A stretch of DNA of 64,000 nucleotides from Limihaloglobus sulfuriphilus (GCF_001999965.1 NZ_CP019646.1:806001-870000), one strand, 5' to 3'; counted from the stretch's first letter, positions 53,880 through 63,273 are shown. Notes: generated by a model from the letters alone, not told the origin. Made by a program: numbers and translations.

Positions 53880-54239
53880 GTTTTTTTTGTCAATTCTGTA
53901 ATATAATTTGTTTGATCTTTGAATTTCCGGTTCCTATAGTTATTACAGTAAAACATTTATATTGTAATAAGTGTGTAATACATTTTCTGCTATTTTTGTT
54001 TTCGATGTGGTTAAACCTTAGTCTGAGACGTTTATAATCGTTTTTTCCAAGAAAATATTTAAAAATATAAAAATTGTTTGATATAAATATAAGCCCTTTT
54101 TTTATTTGGTTTTATATTCAGATGTCCTGTTTATGTTTCTCTGCTTTCAGTTTATTCTAAATTCAATATTTACAAAGTTTTAACTTTAAGTTTAATTTGA
54201 GATCGAAAACAAGGCTGCCCAGAATAATGATAAATTTTC
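53880..54239. other. Long AT-rich intergenic region
   Basis: This is the main part of a 635-bp gene-free region between the divergent regulator and FG-GAP genes. The only notable sequence is GTGTGTAATACAT (53971-53983), which is close to the complement of ATGTATAACACAC at 53865-53877 (one mismatch) and may be a half operator. No ORF or RNA gene was recognised. Confidence 0.4.
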
Positions 54240-54283
54240 TTGACTTCATTTTGAGGTTTCGTATAATACACTAAGTTGTGTAA
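54240..54283 (+). promoter_or_regulatory. Promoter and operator of the FG-GAP/glycosidase cluster
   Basis: TTGACT (54240-54245) and TATAAT (54262-54267) are spaced by 16 bp. The palindrome-like TAATACACTAAGTTGTGTAA (54264-54283) overlaps the -10 and the expected start site, and shares the form TAATACAY-N4-WTGTRTAA with the site in the regulator promoter. It implies a 5' leader of about 160 nt. Confidence 0.65.
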
Positions 54284-54433
54284 CTTAAAAATTAAACCAG
54301 CAACTGAAAAAGAAAGATAAATTTGTGGGATTTCTTTATAAATTAGAAACACTTTGTAAATAACATGCCTTGATTTTCAAGACGTTCTTTATTCTATTCA
54401 AAATTTAATTATTAATTGTGAAAGGTTAGAAAA

Positions 54434-55399
54434 ATGGAAGCGAGAAAAGAAATGTTAGTGGTAAGTATTATGTTGATTTTAGCAGTTATAACAAATGCAG
54501 CTCAGCTTGGGAGTGACGGCTATGCCGACAGGGTAATTGTCCGTGATGACGGAAACGGCAATGCCCTCTGGTATGTTGACCAGTCCGGCCCGGACGGTTT
54601 CGGCGATGGTCAGGCCGATCTGGTCGGGGGCTTTGGGCTCATGACAGATCGTCATATGGTCGGCGATGTCAACGGTGACGGCTATGCAGACCGTGTGCTT
54701 GGACGATATAACACAGCTGGTTATTGGGTTTACTGGGCTAGCTTCTCTTCATCTACCGGATTCGGCGATGGGGCTGACACAAACGGCAGCTTTGGAGGTA
54801 CTGGTTTAGTTCCGTATGCTGTTGCTGACCTGGATGGAGATGGGTTGGCAGACAGGATTGGTACCTCAATTGACGGTTCGAATAATCGTAATTATGTGGC
54901 AAATAAGACCGGCGTTGGCGGAACATTCACCACTGGAGGAGGTGATTGGCAGAAATATTGGGGCGGCACGAATACGAGTCTGGCAGGTATGTTCGATGTA
55001 AACAATGACGGTTACACGGATAGAGTTGATGCTTTCAACAACAACTGGCGTGTTGATTTCGGTCCATCATCAGGGGGGTTCGGTGACAGTGCGACAGACT
55101 GGACAGGCTATTTCGGCGGTACAGGTGATAATATCACCCGTCACATAGGTGATGTCAATAACGATGGTTACGGCGACCGTATCCTGGCTACCCTTAATGG
55201 AGAGGGCAATTATGACTGGATCGCTTCATTTACCACACCTGCCGGCTTTGGTACCGCCGGCGTGGAATACAACCAGCTGGCACCTTTTGGACAGACAGGC
55301 GATGTAGTCATTCTGCATGATGTCCTGGTTCCAGAACCGGCAACTATCGCTCTGCTTGCTTTTGGCGGTCTGGGCGCTGTAATAAAAAGAAAGAAATAA
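54434..55399 (+). CDS. FG-GAP repeat protein with PEP-CTERM anchor
   Basis: A 321-residue secreted protein. The signal peptide ends near TNAA. Five to six FG-GAP/VCBS-like blades each carry calcium-binding loops: GDVNGDGYADRV, VADLDGDGLADRI, FDVNNDGYTDRV, GDVNNDGYGDRI. It ends VPEPATIALLAFGGLGAVIKR, a PEP-CTERM signal for sorting by an exosortase. FG-GAP arrays form beta-propellers that bind glycans or proteins. The start ATG follows GAAAGG. The repeat part is closely related to the start of the protein at 56429, so the two arose by duplication. Confidence 0.88.
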   Translation: MEARKEMLVVSIMLILAVITNAAQLGSDGYADRVIVRDDGNGNALWYVDQSGPDGFGDGQADLVGGFGLMTDRHMVGDVNGDGYADRVLGRYNTAGYWVYWASFSSSTGFGDGADTNGSFGGTGLVPYAVADLDGDGLADRIGTSIDGSNNRNYVANKTGVGGTFTTGGGDWQKYWGGTNTSLAGMFDVNNDGYTDRVDAFNNNWRVDFGPSSGGFGDSATDWTGYFGGTGDNITRHIGDVNNDGYGDRILATLNGEGNYDWIASFTTPAGFGTAGVEYNQLAPFGQTGDVVILHDVLVPEPATIALLAFGGLGAVIKRKK

Positions 55400-55407
55400 G
55401 TATAATC

Positions 55408-55450
55408 TGCCGCCGGAGATAGAGTTTAACTTTCGGCGGCAGTTTCGTTT
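55408..55450 (+). terminator. Intrinsic terminator after the FG-GAP/PEP-CTERM gene
   Basis: The 9-bp perfect stem CTGCCGCCG (55408-55416) and CGGCGGCAG (55434-55442) is followed by TTTCGTTT. It lies 9 bp after the stop and may partly separate this gene from the downstream cluster. Confidence 0.75.
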
Positions 55451-55482
55451 AAACTGAAAATGCCAGAAAAAAAGGAATCTTT

Positions 55483-56343
55483 ATGAATGGAAGAGCATCC
55501 ATCAGCCGCGGATTTACGTTGATAGAGCTTCTTGTTGTAATCTCAATAATTGCACTCCTGATGAGTATCTTGATGCCTGCTTTGACCAGGGCACGGGATC
55601 AGGCCAAGACTGTTATCTGCAAAGCCCGGCAAAAAGATATAGGCCTTGCTATAAATTTCTATGTGAACGATCATAACGGTTTGCTCATGGCATCCTGGCC
55701 TGTTGGCAATGAGCCCAAACCCGGTCAATTGGCTCATGATTCATATTATCACTGGTTCGCAAGGCTTGCGCCGTATTATAACAGAAAAGAAGGGCGTACG
55801 GACACAGGTTACTACGATTACGAGCTGCTCAGGTGCCCAACACAGGATAAACTCACTAAGATAGCCAAGACTCAGACAAATATCGAAAACCCCGGACCAG
55901 ATGTCGAGATTATCGGCTATCGGGGTATCTACGGCTACAATCTGTATTTTTGCCAGAGAAAAAACTTCCCGGATTATCAGTGGAAGAGGCTGGGTGACAT
56001 TCAGCAGCCTTCAACTCTGCCTTTAATCGGTGATATAAGCGGATATGGTTATTCTGAAATACCCTCCCTGAGAAACTCCTGGGGCGGCATGCACATGAAT
56101 CCCATGTTTCCGCATCCCTCCGCATTGAAGTACGGCTGGAACAGTGGTAAACCGTTTCCCGTCAGGTATAACAGTGCCGGGCCTGCCCCCAATCACAACG
56201 GCAAAATCAATTATCTGATGGCAGATTCGCATGTGGAATCTGTAGGACTCTTTGACTGGGCAGACCCGAGTGACCCCTACTTCGCTCCGGATTTCTGGAA
56301 GCCGTTTTTTCACCCCAAAAGAAATCCCGATATACGCCCTTAA
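55483..56343 (+). CDS. Type II secretion pseudopilin-like protein (prepilin with H-X9-D motif)
   Basis: A 286-residue protein with the prepilin signal RGFTLIELLVVISIIALLMS; the peptidase cuts after Gly and methylates Phe. The globular part is followed near the C-terminus by HNGKINYLMADSHVE, a variant (H-X9-DS) of the H-X9-DG processing-associated motif found in many planctomycete and lentisphaera pseudopilins. Such proteins are numerous in these bacteria and often sit beside secreted glycosidase genes. The exact role is unknown. Confidence 0.9.
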   Translation: MNGRASISRGFTLIELLVVISIIALLMSILMPALTRARDQAKTVICKARQKDIGLAINFYVNDHNGLLMASWPVGNEPKPGQLAHDSYYHWFARLAPYYNRKEGRTDTGYYDYELLRCPTQDKLTKIAKTQTNIENPGPDVEIIGYRGIYGYNLYFCQRKNFPDYQWKRLGDIQQPSTLPLIGDISGYGYSEIPSLRNSWGGMHMNPMFPHPSALKYGWNSGKPFPVRYNSAGPAPNHNGKINYLMADSHVESVGLFDWADPSDPYFAPDFWKPFFHPKRNPDIRP

Positions 56344-56428
56344 GAATACAGGGCCTTTGCTGAAAGGTAATTTAATATATGATTAAATCGCCTTAGAATA
56401 GTATTAATTTTTATTGGAGACTATTAAA

Positions 56429-58240
56429 ATGAGAGCTAAATGGTGTTTTTTTCCAATTTTTGTAGTTAGTTTTGCGGGGGTTTGTTTCTCGGCCGACTAT
56501 TACTGCGGTTCAGACGGATTCGCAGATCGAGTTATTGTCAGGGATGACGGCTCGGGTAATGCCCTCTGGATTGTTGACGCAACGACGGATGCCGCTTTCG
56601 GAGACGGACAGGGTGATTTATCCGGAACATTTGGTCTTATTACAGATTATCATATGCTTGGAGACGTAAATGGTGACGGTTACATTGATAGAGTGGTTGC
56701 CCGGATACACAGTTCAGGCAATTATTTATGGTGGGAGGTGAGCTACTCCGGCCCCCATGGGTTTGGTACTACAGGTATCAACGCCTCTACCAGTTTCGGC
56801 GGACCGAATATGATTCCTTATGCCGTAGCAGATGTGGACGGCGACGGCACCGACGACTGCATTGCTGTTGTGTACTCCGATGATGAGGACCCTGATACAC
56901 CTGATCCCCGCAGCTACTATGTTAAATATTCTGCGGGCGGGTTTCTTGCCGGAACGGTTGAAAGCAGCTTTTACGGCGGCACAAACACCGACCTTGTTGG
57001 TGTCTGTGACGTAAATAATGACGGTGTAGCAGACCGCGTGGACTTTTTCAGCGGTGCCGGCTGGAGGGCTGATTTCGGCGCTGCCGAAGGGGGGTTTGGA
57101 GACAGCCAGACTGACTGGACGGGGTTTTATGGTGGAACTAATGAAAACATAACACGTCACATTGGTGATGTAAATAACGATGGCTACGGCGACCGTGTAT
57201 TGGCAACCTTGAATCAGCAGGGATATTATGACTGGATTGCGTCTTTTTCCACCGCGTCGGGTTTTGGCACAACAGGCACAGAATACAATCAGATTGCCCC
57301 GTTTGGAGAAACTGGAGACCAGGTCATCCTTGCGGATGTGCTTACAGAGGAGCTGCCGTTTGAGCTTGCATATATAGCTCCTTATACAGATTCATTCGGA
57401 ACGAACGGCCTTTGGCACTGTGATGAAATAATCGACGCAGGAGAGGACAAGTTGATTACTCCAGATGATAACAGTGAAAATCCTGGAAGAAACCACGATA
57501 TGGTTCTCCGCAGCGGAGTTGATCTGGGTACATATGCAACCGGCCCGCAGCTTGTAACGGATAAAATCGGCGATCCTGAAAGCGGTGATGCAGATTTCGG
57601 CAATTGTTTCCAGTTTGACGGTTTCAGCCAGAGCCTCTGGGCGGATACTTTACTCAACGATAACCTGGGCGTTGACGACGGTAACTTGAGAGTAGAGGCC
57701 TGGGTGAAGTTTGAAGGAGAAACATACGGTGCCGGTGATTCGTATATGTTTATTTGTCATCATCAGCGATTCAGGCTGAGATTTGTGGATCATCCAACTC
57801 TGGGCTTCTTTTTGTCCGGCTATGTTTTTGACACTAATGTAACAGCTCATCACCTCGTTTATACTCTTCCGACAGAAGATATAAATGAGTGGAACCATGT
57901 GGCACTGACATTTTACAACGGCACCGCCAGCCTCTATTTCAACGGGAGCGTAGTTGCATCTAAAGGCGGCCTTACACCGACCATAAACCCCTCTACCACA
58001 CCGCGGGTCAGCATAGGGGCGGCAATGCATGGCGGTCCGCCTTCGTATTATTTCTATGGCAAAATTGATGAAGTACGCATCGGGCAGGCTGTCCCGACAC
58101 CGCCGCAATGCGGATACTGGGGATACAGCCCTGCAGACCTGAACAAAGACTGTTATGTGGATATCAATGATCTGAACGTTTTTGTGTCGCAGTGGCTTGG
58201 CTGCACCATTCCCGGCGATGTGTCATGCATCCCCTGGTAG
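56429..58240 (+). CDS. Secreted FG-GAP/LamG protein with half-dockerin tail
   Basis: A protein of about 603 residues. The signal peptide ends FAGVCFSA. Residues about 20-310 form FG-GAP blades (GDVNGDGYIDRV, VADVDGDGTDDCI, CDVNNDGVADRV, GDVNNDGYGDRV) closely similar to the protein at 54434. Residues about 340-560 form a LamG/concanavalin-type domain (VEAWVKFEGETYG, WNHVALTFYNGTASLYFNGS, YGKIDEVRIG). The end is a half-dockerin, ADLNKDCYVDINDLNVFVSQ, then W-x2-C. It lacks a PEP-CTERM signal. ATG 56429 lies 8 nt after GGAGA; the TTG at 56414 overlaps that region and is rejected. Confidence 0.88.
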   Translation: MRAKWCFFPIFVVSFAGVCFSADYYCGSDGFADRVIVRDDGSGNALWIVDATTDAAFGDGQGDLSGTFGLITDYHMLGDVNGDGYIDRVVARIHSSGNYLWWEVSYSGPHGFGTTGINASTSFGGPNMIPYAVADVDGDGTDDCIAVVYSDDEDPDTPDPRSYYVKYSAGGFLAGTVESSFYGGTNTDLVGVCDVNNDGVADRVDFFSGAGWRADFGAAEGGFGDSQTDWTGFYGGTNENITRHIGDVNNDGYGDRVLATLNQQGYYDWIASFSTASGFGTTGTEYNQIAPFGETGDQVILADVLTEELPFELAYIAPYTDSFGTNGLWHCDEIIDAGEDKLITPDDNSENPGRNHDMVLRSGVDLGTYATGPQLVTDKIGDPESGDADFGNCFQFDGFSQSLWADTLLNDNLGVDDGNLRVEAWVKFEGETYGAGDSYMFICHHQRFRLRFVDHPTLGFFLSGYVFDTNVTAHHLVYTLPTEDINEWNHVALTFYNGTASLYFNGSVVASKGGLTPTINPSTTPRVSIGAAMHGGPPSYYFYGKIDEVRIGQAVPTPPQCGYWGYSPADLNKDCYVDINDLNVFVSQWLGCTIPGDVSCIPW

Positions 58241-58301
58241 AGATAATTGATGTTTGTCTTAGAAAAATATGAAATCCATAGATAATACAGGAGAATTTAC
58301 G

Positions 58302-60860
58302 ATGGCTCGTTTAACATATATTATGCTTATAGTTTTATTTGTGCTTCAGGCCGCCTACGGGTATCACTACAATGTGCCCAGAGCTGAAGTTACACCGGTA
58401 ATAGACGGGGTACTTGACCAGGGTGAGTGGACTGACAGCCGTTACATATCAATGGTATATCCTGACCTGGTAACAGCGCCTAAAGAAGGTTCTATTTTTG
58501 ATACAGAACCGCCCGCCGATGCGTCCGACTACAGCCTTGACTGGTTTGTCAAGTGGGATGATGATTATCTATATCTTGCCGCACGCGTTTACGATAATGT
58601 GTTCGTTGCAGACGACGGCAATGATGAGCCGCAGGTGTGCTTTAACTTTCGCGATGATCCAGTCGCCGAATTCCTTACAGAGGCTATTATATGGAATGTG
58701 ACGGTAAACCGCGGTTTTTACACTAATACCGATGACCCCTCAGCGCTTACGCCTGACAATTCAGATGTTGTTGGTAACGTTCTTGGCGACGGCTATGTAA
58801 TAGAGATCAGGCTCGCTTTCGCAGATATATCCACTGAAACCGGATATCAGCCCAAAGCAAGCGATATACACGGTTTCGGTCTGGCGTGCCAGGACCATGA
58901 CGCAGCAGGTTCCCGGACGACATTTATGCTTGATTACGGCAGCGGAGCACCGGTGATTCAGGATCCATCGACATGGAATACTATTATTCTTACTGACCGG
59001 CAGACATGCGGTGACTGGGAATACGCGTTAAATGATTTGAATAAGGACTGTGTTGTTGATTTGCTGGATTTTTCCCTGATCGCAGGTTACTGGCTAAGCT
59101 GCACAGACCCCACAAATGAAAACTGCCTTCCTGCCGCGGAGATTATGTCAACGCAGCAGCAGCTTGAATCTTTGCAAAGCAAACAGATGATAGTTCCCAG
59201 CTGGGGTTATGATGCTTCAGTGATGGCGGCCGGTGCAAAAGAAGCCGGCTACCAGGTAGGCAATACTCAAAGCTTTGATGCCTGGAAAGGCCAGGGAGTT
59301 GAAGTGCTGGCCCGTCCTGAAATTGAAACTGACGATCCGTTCGATCCGGCAGATGTTCAGGCGGGAATTGATACGCTTGCAGAGTTTGTTGAATCGGTAG
59401 ATTCAGACCAGAATGTAGTTGGTTATGTTATCAGATGGGGACATTTAGGAGAAGGAGGTTTCCCATACGATTATGAATTCAGCGAAACTGCACGGCAGGC
59501 CTTTAACGACTATATGGGCACTCCCGGCGAGCCTCTGCCGACCCGTCCCTCGCCGGGCAATCCCGGAGATATGCGGTGGATCAAGTGGATCGAGTTCCGC
59601 AGCAAAACCCTTAGAGATTTCCGTGAAACTTATATATCAGCAATAAAACAGGTTACAAATAAGCTGGTGAGCACCTGGAGCGAGTTTTACGCAACAAGGC
59701 ATTACGATTTGAACATGGGTGAGGCCCCCGGAGCTGATTTCCTGTTTCATGATCTCTCTTTCGGAGATGTAACCACAGATCAGCAGATAGCTTTTGGTGA
59801 GTGTCATGGTATTCTTCAGAATTACTCAACCTTTGAGTCCTGGCGAGATGTAATACTGCCTTATATGGCCAAAGCCGCCGGCGACGGTGTGGTTCCTGTA
59901 GCGTTTCACTATCCATACAGCCATAGTTTCGACGATATACAGCAGGAGTTCTCTCTTCGGATAGGCTCGAGTATTCGCGGCCTTATAGACACGGTAGGCA
60001 GGCCCCAGAGAAACTATGAAGTCGCTTTGGTCTATAACTCCTTCTCCGCGGCAGCCCTGCCGCAGGGATCAAACCCTGATAGCCTGGTTATGGATATTTA
60101 CTCCGAAAAATGCGCCAAGCAGGTTGAGGGGATTCTCCAGCAGCTGGGTGTGGATTTCAAAGTTATTGCATACGAAGGACTTGAATATAAAGACCTTTCC
60201 CAGTATAAGCTGGTGATAGTGCCTGATCCAATGTATCTGACTGATCAGATGCGGACAAATCTTGCCGGCGCATCAAAAGTCATGTACGCCGGAGAATATC
60301 TGATGGCCCACCGTTCTACCCAGAGCGGCGACTACAATACCGAGTTTACCGCACAAACGCTGCTGCCGGGTGTAACCCTTGATTATTTCAAGGCTCCTGC
60401 CGGTCAGCTTGCCGCGGAAACGCCTTCTCACAGATGGCTGGCCGGCATAGACCTCTCGTCTAACCCTGATTATCCAGCCGACCAGATGTTTGCCTTCTCT
60501 CCAATGGCTGCCTCTTATGAGGTTGTGTTGAAAGTTGGTTCTAATCCGGTACTTATCGAAAATACCTCGGGCAATGAGATATTCATAACCAACAGATTTT
60601 TCCATAACGGCTGGAACCTCCCATCAAACTGGCTGGAAACGATTCAGTACCAGTTTTTGAAAAATGTGCTAAGCGATCTCGGTGTGGAAATACCGGTTGA
60701 AAGCGGCCAGCAGGTCAGGGTTCAAAGCGGCAACTCTTTTGGAAGCTACGGGATAAACGGCAATGTTGCCTGGAACGCTACCGGAAGCGATGTTACCATA
60801 ACTCTCGTTGGCGGTAAGACTTTGACCATACCCGGGTACGGCTGGACACTTGCCGATTAG
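58302..60860 (+). CDS. Secreted CBM9-like, half-dockerin and glycosidase-like multidomain protein
   Basis: A protein of about 852 residues with signal peptide MARLTYIMLIVLFVLQAAYG. Residues about 25-235 look like a family 9 carbohydrate-binding module (VTPVIDGVLDQGEW, LDWFVKWDDDYLYLAARVYD). An internal half-dockerin follows (LNDLNKDCVVDLLDFSLIAG, W-x2-C). The rest resembles a GH42/GH-A-type TIM barrel with a trimerisation-like domain: VVGYVIRWGHLGEGG, STWSEFYATRHYD and YKLVIVPDPMYLTDQM. A catalytic pair cannot be assigned with certainty. ATG 58302 follows CAGGAGAA; the upstream ATG 58269 would add residues that spoil the signal peptide. Confidence 0.75.
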   Translation: MARLTYIMLIVLFVLQAAYGYHYNVPRAEVTPVIDGVLDQGEWTDSRYISMVYPDLVTAPKEGSIFDTEPPADASDYSLDWFVKWDDDYLYLAARVYDNVFVADDGNDEPQVCFNFRDDPVAEFLTEAIIWNVTVNRGFYTNTDDPSALTPDNSDVVGNVLGDGYVIEIRLAFADISTETGYQPKASDIHGFGLACQDHDAAGSRTTFMLDYGSGAPVIQDPSTWNTIILTDRQTCGDWEYALNDLNKDCVVDLLDFSLIAGYWLSCTDPTNENCLPAAEIMSTQQQLESLQSKQMIVPSWGYDASVMAAGAKEAGYQVGNTQSFDAWKGQGVEVLARPEIETDDPFDPADVQAGIDTLAEFVESVDSDQNVVGYVIRWGHLGEGGFPYDYEFSETARQAFNDYMGTPGEPLPTRPSPGNPGDMRWIKWIEFRSKTLRDFRETYISAIKQVTNKLVSTWSEFYATRHYDLNMGEAPGADFLFHDLSFGDVTTDQQIAFGECHGILQNYSTFESWRDVILPYMAKAAGDGVVPVAFHYPYSHSFDDIQQEFSLRIGSSIRGLIDTVGRPQRNYEVALVYNSFSAAALPQGSNPDSLVMDIYSEKCAKQVEGILQQLGVDFKVIAYEGLEYKDLSQYKLVIVPDPMYLTDQMRTNLAGASKVMYAGEYLMAHRSTQSGDYNTEFTAQTLLPGVTLDYFKAPAGQLAAETPSHRWLAGIDLSSNPDYPADQMFAFSPMAASYEVVLKVGSNPVLIENTSGNEIFITNRFFHNGWNLPSNWLETIQYQFLKNVLSDLGVEIPVESGQQVRVQSGNSFGSYGINGNVAWNATGSDVTITLVGGKTLTIPGYGWTLAD

Positions 60861-60899
60861 TCGTTGAAAATCCCAAAACTTTTTTACCTTGTAGATAGC

Positions 60900-60940
60900 T
60901 GATGGCATTACATGCTTATTGCCTGTAATGCCATCACTTT
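60900..60940 (+). terminator. Strong hairpin, likely intrinsic terminator
   Basis: A perfect 13-bp inverted repeat TGATGGCATTACA (60900-60912) / TGTAATGCCATCA (60924-60936) with an 11-nt loop, followed by CTTTAAT. It lies 40 bp after the stop and 38 bp before the first GH13 gene. Confidence 0.62.
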
Positions 60941-60973
60941 AATAAAACTACAGAATCTAACGGAATCTATAAT

Positions 60974-63265
60974 ATGGCATATAGGATTATTCTGGTATTA
61001 TTGGCCACAAGTGCATTTGCTTTTGCAGACGAATATTTTTACGGTTATACCGGGGACGGTTCAGTGCCGCCTTCGCCGGATTGGATGCATGATGCGGTAT
61101 TTTACAGCCTGAATGTTCAGCACTTTGGCAAAACCCAGACAAAAGGCTCTTATTTTGATAAGGCCGCGGCAGAGCTGGAATATGTAAAGGAGCTTGGAGC
61201 AAATACCGTTGTGATCAATCCCGTTCAGGAATTTGTTGCCAATATGCCCAAGGCGTATTGGAACGGATATTACCTCAAAGATCCCACAGCCATATCGGAT
61301 GTGTACGGCGGCGGCAGAGATTTCAAAAAATTCGTGGACAAGGCTCATTCTCTCGGCTTGAAGGTGATTGTCGATGTTGTTGTAAGGCATGTATATGCCG
61401 ACGGCCCCGAAGCCAAAAAACTGCTGGCTCAGGGCAAACACGACTGGTTTGTGCCCGGTCTTACTAAAGAGCAGTTAGAAGTCCCTTTCCGCGGCGATAC
61501 AGTGGGAGCCTACAACGCAGAAAAAGGTGAATTCGTATTTCTCTCGTTCGATTCATCCGCTGTGAGTGAAGTCAACAACCAGAAAAAATACCACTTCATA
61601 AAAAGCGATGCCGCCGCAAAAACCGTAACCGGTGACTGGGACGGCGACGGCAGAGACAGTGTCGGCGTAAGACAGCCTGACGGCACATTCTTACTGGGGG
61701 GCATTGCCCGGGCATCCCAGGTCTCTCAGGTAGAGCATATATTCAAATTTGGCCCGGCCGGCGAACATATAATTCCCATTGCCGGAGACTGGGATGGCGA
61801 CGGTAAAGATACCCTCGGCATATACGACCCGCAAACAGGCACCTTTTTTATTAAAAATTCCCTGGCGCCCGGAAAAGCGGATGCTACATTTAACGGCCTC
61901 AGGGCAGGAATGGTGCCCCTTGCCGGCGACTGGGACGGCGACGGCAGGGACACACTTGGTGAATATGACCCGAATTCGGGTAAGTTTTATCATTATGACT
62001 CTAAGGGTGAACTGGTTACGCAGGCCTACAGGTTCGGCTCCGTCGGTGAATATACCGCGGTCAGCGGTGACTGGAATGACGACGGGAAAAATGGGATAGC
62101 CCTGGTTAAAGACGCGCATCCGCAGTACGGGTATGGACACCGGTTTATTTATATCTACAAAAATAAAATATCAGGAGGTGCCGCGGACGGGACCTTTGAG
62201 CTGAATCTGCCCGCCGGTTACAATGACTGCGCGATTGCGGGTAATTTTGATTATAACGCCCAGAGGACACCGTCAATATTATTCGGCGGCACCTGCTATC
62301 ATTATAAGTGGGATAATGAAGATTTACAGGAGTATATGATTGATTTATGGGTCGATCTGGTTAGAAAATTCGATTTTGACGGTTACAGGCTCGATCTCGA
62401 GGCCTATCAGACGGTACTTGTGCCTTTTGGTAACCAGAATATATGGAAGAGGGTCATAGAAAAATGCTACAATGATTTTGATAAAAAGATACTGATCATC
62501 TCGGAAATGGACGGTATGGGCAACAACAATATTCATGCCGAACAGGATACTTTCGGAGTCCTGACCAATCTGCACTGGGACCCTGCCGGGAAAAAACGCA
62601 ACTTTATGGTAAATGCAAATATTGTAGATACCGCTAAGACTTTAGAAAATACCTATTACACAATGACACTGAGCTGTCACGACCACGCAGAATTTCAGGC
62701 CCAGGGCAGGCGGTCAACGTTCGGTTATATGGTTTTTTCACCGTTTATGCCGTGGTGGAGGATGGGCGAAGAGATAAACGCCCTTAATCTGGCTCCAACG
62801 GCGGGCACAACCGATTACGGCTATGTACTTTATTTTTCCGACATGGATTGGGATTCGCTCAAAGAGCCCGAGAAGAAGGCATTTTATGAAGACGTTCGCA
62901 GAATGCTGCAACTCAGAGAAGAATATAAAGATATCATTTCGCCGTTTTGCTCGAAATTTAAGGATAGAAATTTCACTGCCATACCGGCAGAAGGCTGTAA
63001 GCTCCAGGTTTACGCCAACTACGGCAGCGGTATTGCAATTATTGTCGCGGCAAAACTCGATGAATCAGACGGCGACGTTACCCTGAATATAGATTCGCAG
63101 AAACTGGCAGAAATGGGTCTGGGCGATTTTGAAAAATTCAGGGTTACCGAAAAACTCTACAGGCCCAATGAGAGCAGGGTTTTGAGTAAATCGCAGCTCA
63201 GTGAGCTCTGCCAGTATGTTGAAAATAATAATGTTGTATTTATGGTTATTGAAGGTTTAAAATAG
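60974..63265 (+). CDS. Secreted GH13 alpha-amylase-family enzyme with FG-GAP array in the domain B position
   Basis: A 763-residue protein. The signal peptide ends FAFA. The GH13 barrel starts WMHDAVFYSLNVQHFG. Region I is VIVDVVVRHV (D134, H139); region II is DGYRLDLEAY (nucleophile D474); region III is ISEMDG (acid/base E511); region IV is LSCHDHAEF (H569, D570). Between regions I and II, residues about 215-430 hold five FG-GAP-like units, with GDWDGDG at 220, 271 and 318, GDWNDDG at 365 and a weaker unit at 423. The usual domain B is much smaller, so the array replaces or extends it. The catalytic triad is intact, so an active alpha-glucan enzyme is expected. Confidence 0.88.
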   Translation: MAYRIILVLLATSAFAFADEYFYGYTGDGSVPPSPDWMHDAVFYSLNVQHFGKTQTKGSYFDKAAAELEYVKELGANTVVINPVQEFVANMPKAYWNGYYLKDPTAISDVYGGGRDFKKFVDKAHSLGLKVIVDVVVRHVYADGPEAKKLLAQGKHDWFVPGLTKEQLEVPFRGDTVGAYNAEKGEFVFLSFDSSAVSEVNNQKKYHFIKSDAAAKTVTGDWDGDGRDSVGVRQPDGTFLLGGIARASQVSQVEHIFKFGPAGEHIIPIAGDWDGDGKDTLGIYDPQTGTFFIKNSLAPGKADATFNGLRAGMVPLAGDWDGDGRDTLGEYDPNSGKFYHYDSKGELVTQAYRFGSVGEYTAVSGDWNDDGKNGIALVKDAHPQYGYGHRFIYIYKNKISGGAADGTFELNLPAGYNDCAIAGNFDYNAQRTPSILFGGTCYHYKWDNEDLQEYMIDLWVDLVRKFDFDGYRLDLEAYQTVLVPFGNQNIWKRVIEKCYNDFDKKILIISEMDGMGNNNIHAEQDTFGVLTNLHWDPAGKKRNFMVNANIVDTAKTLENTYYTMTLSCHDHAEFQAQGRRSTFGYMVFSPFMPWWRMGEEINALNLAPTAGTTDYGYVLYFSDMDWDSLKEPEKKAFYEDVRRMLQLREEYKDIISPFCSKFKDRNFTAIPAEGCKLQVYANYGSGIAIIVAAKLDESDGDVTLNIDSQKLAEMGLGDFEKFRVTEKLYRPNESRVLSKSQLSELCQYVENNNVVFMVIEGLK

Positions 63266-63273
63266 GTTAGAAA

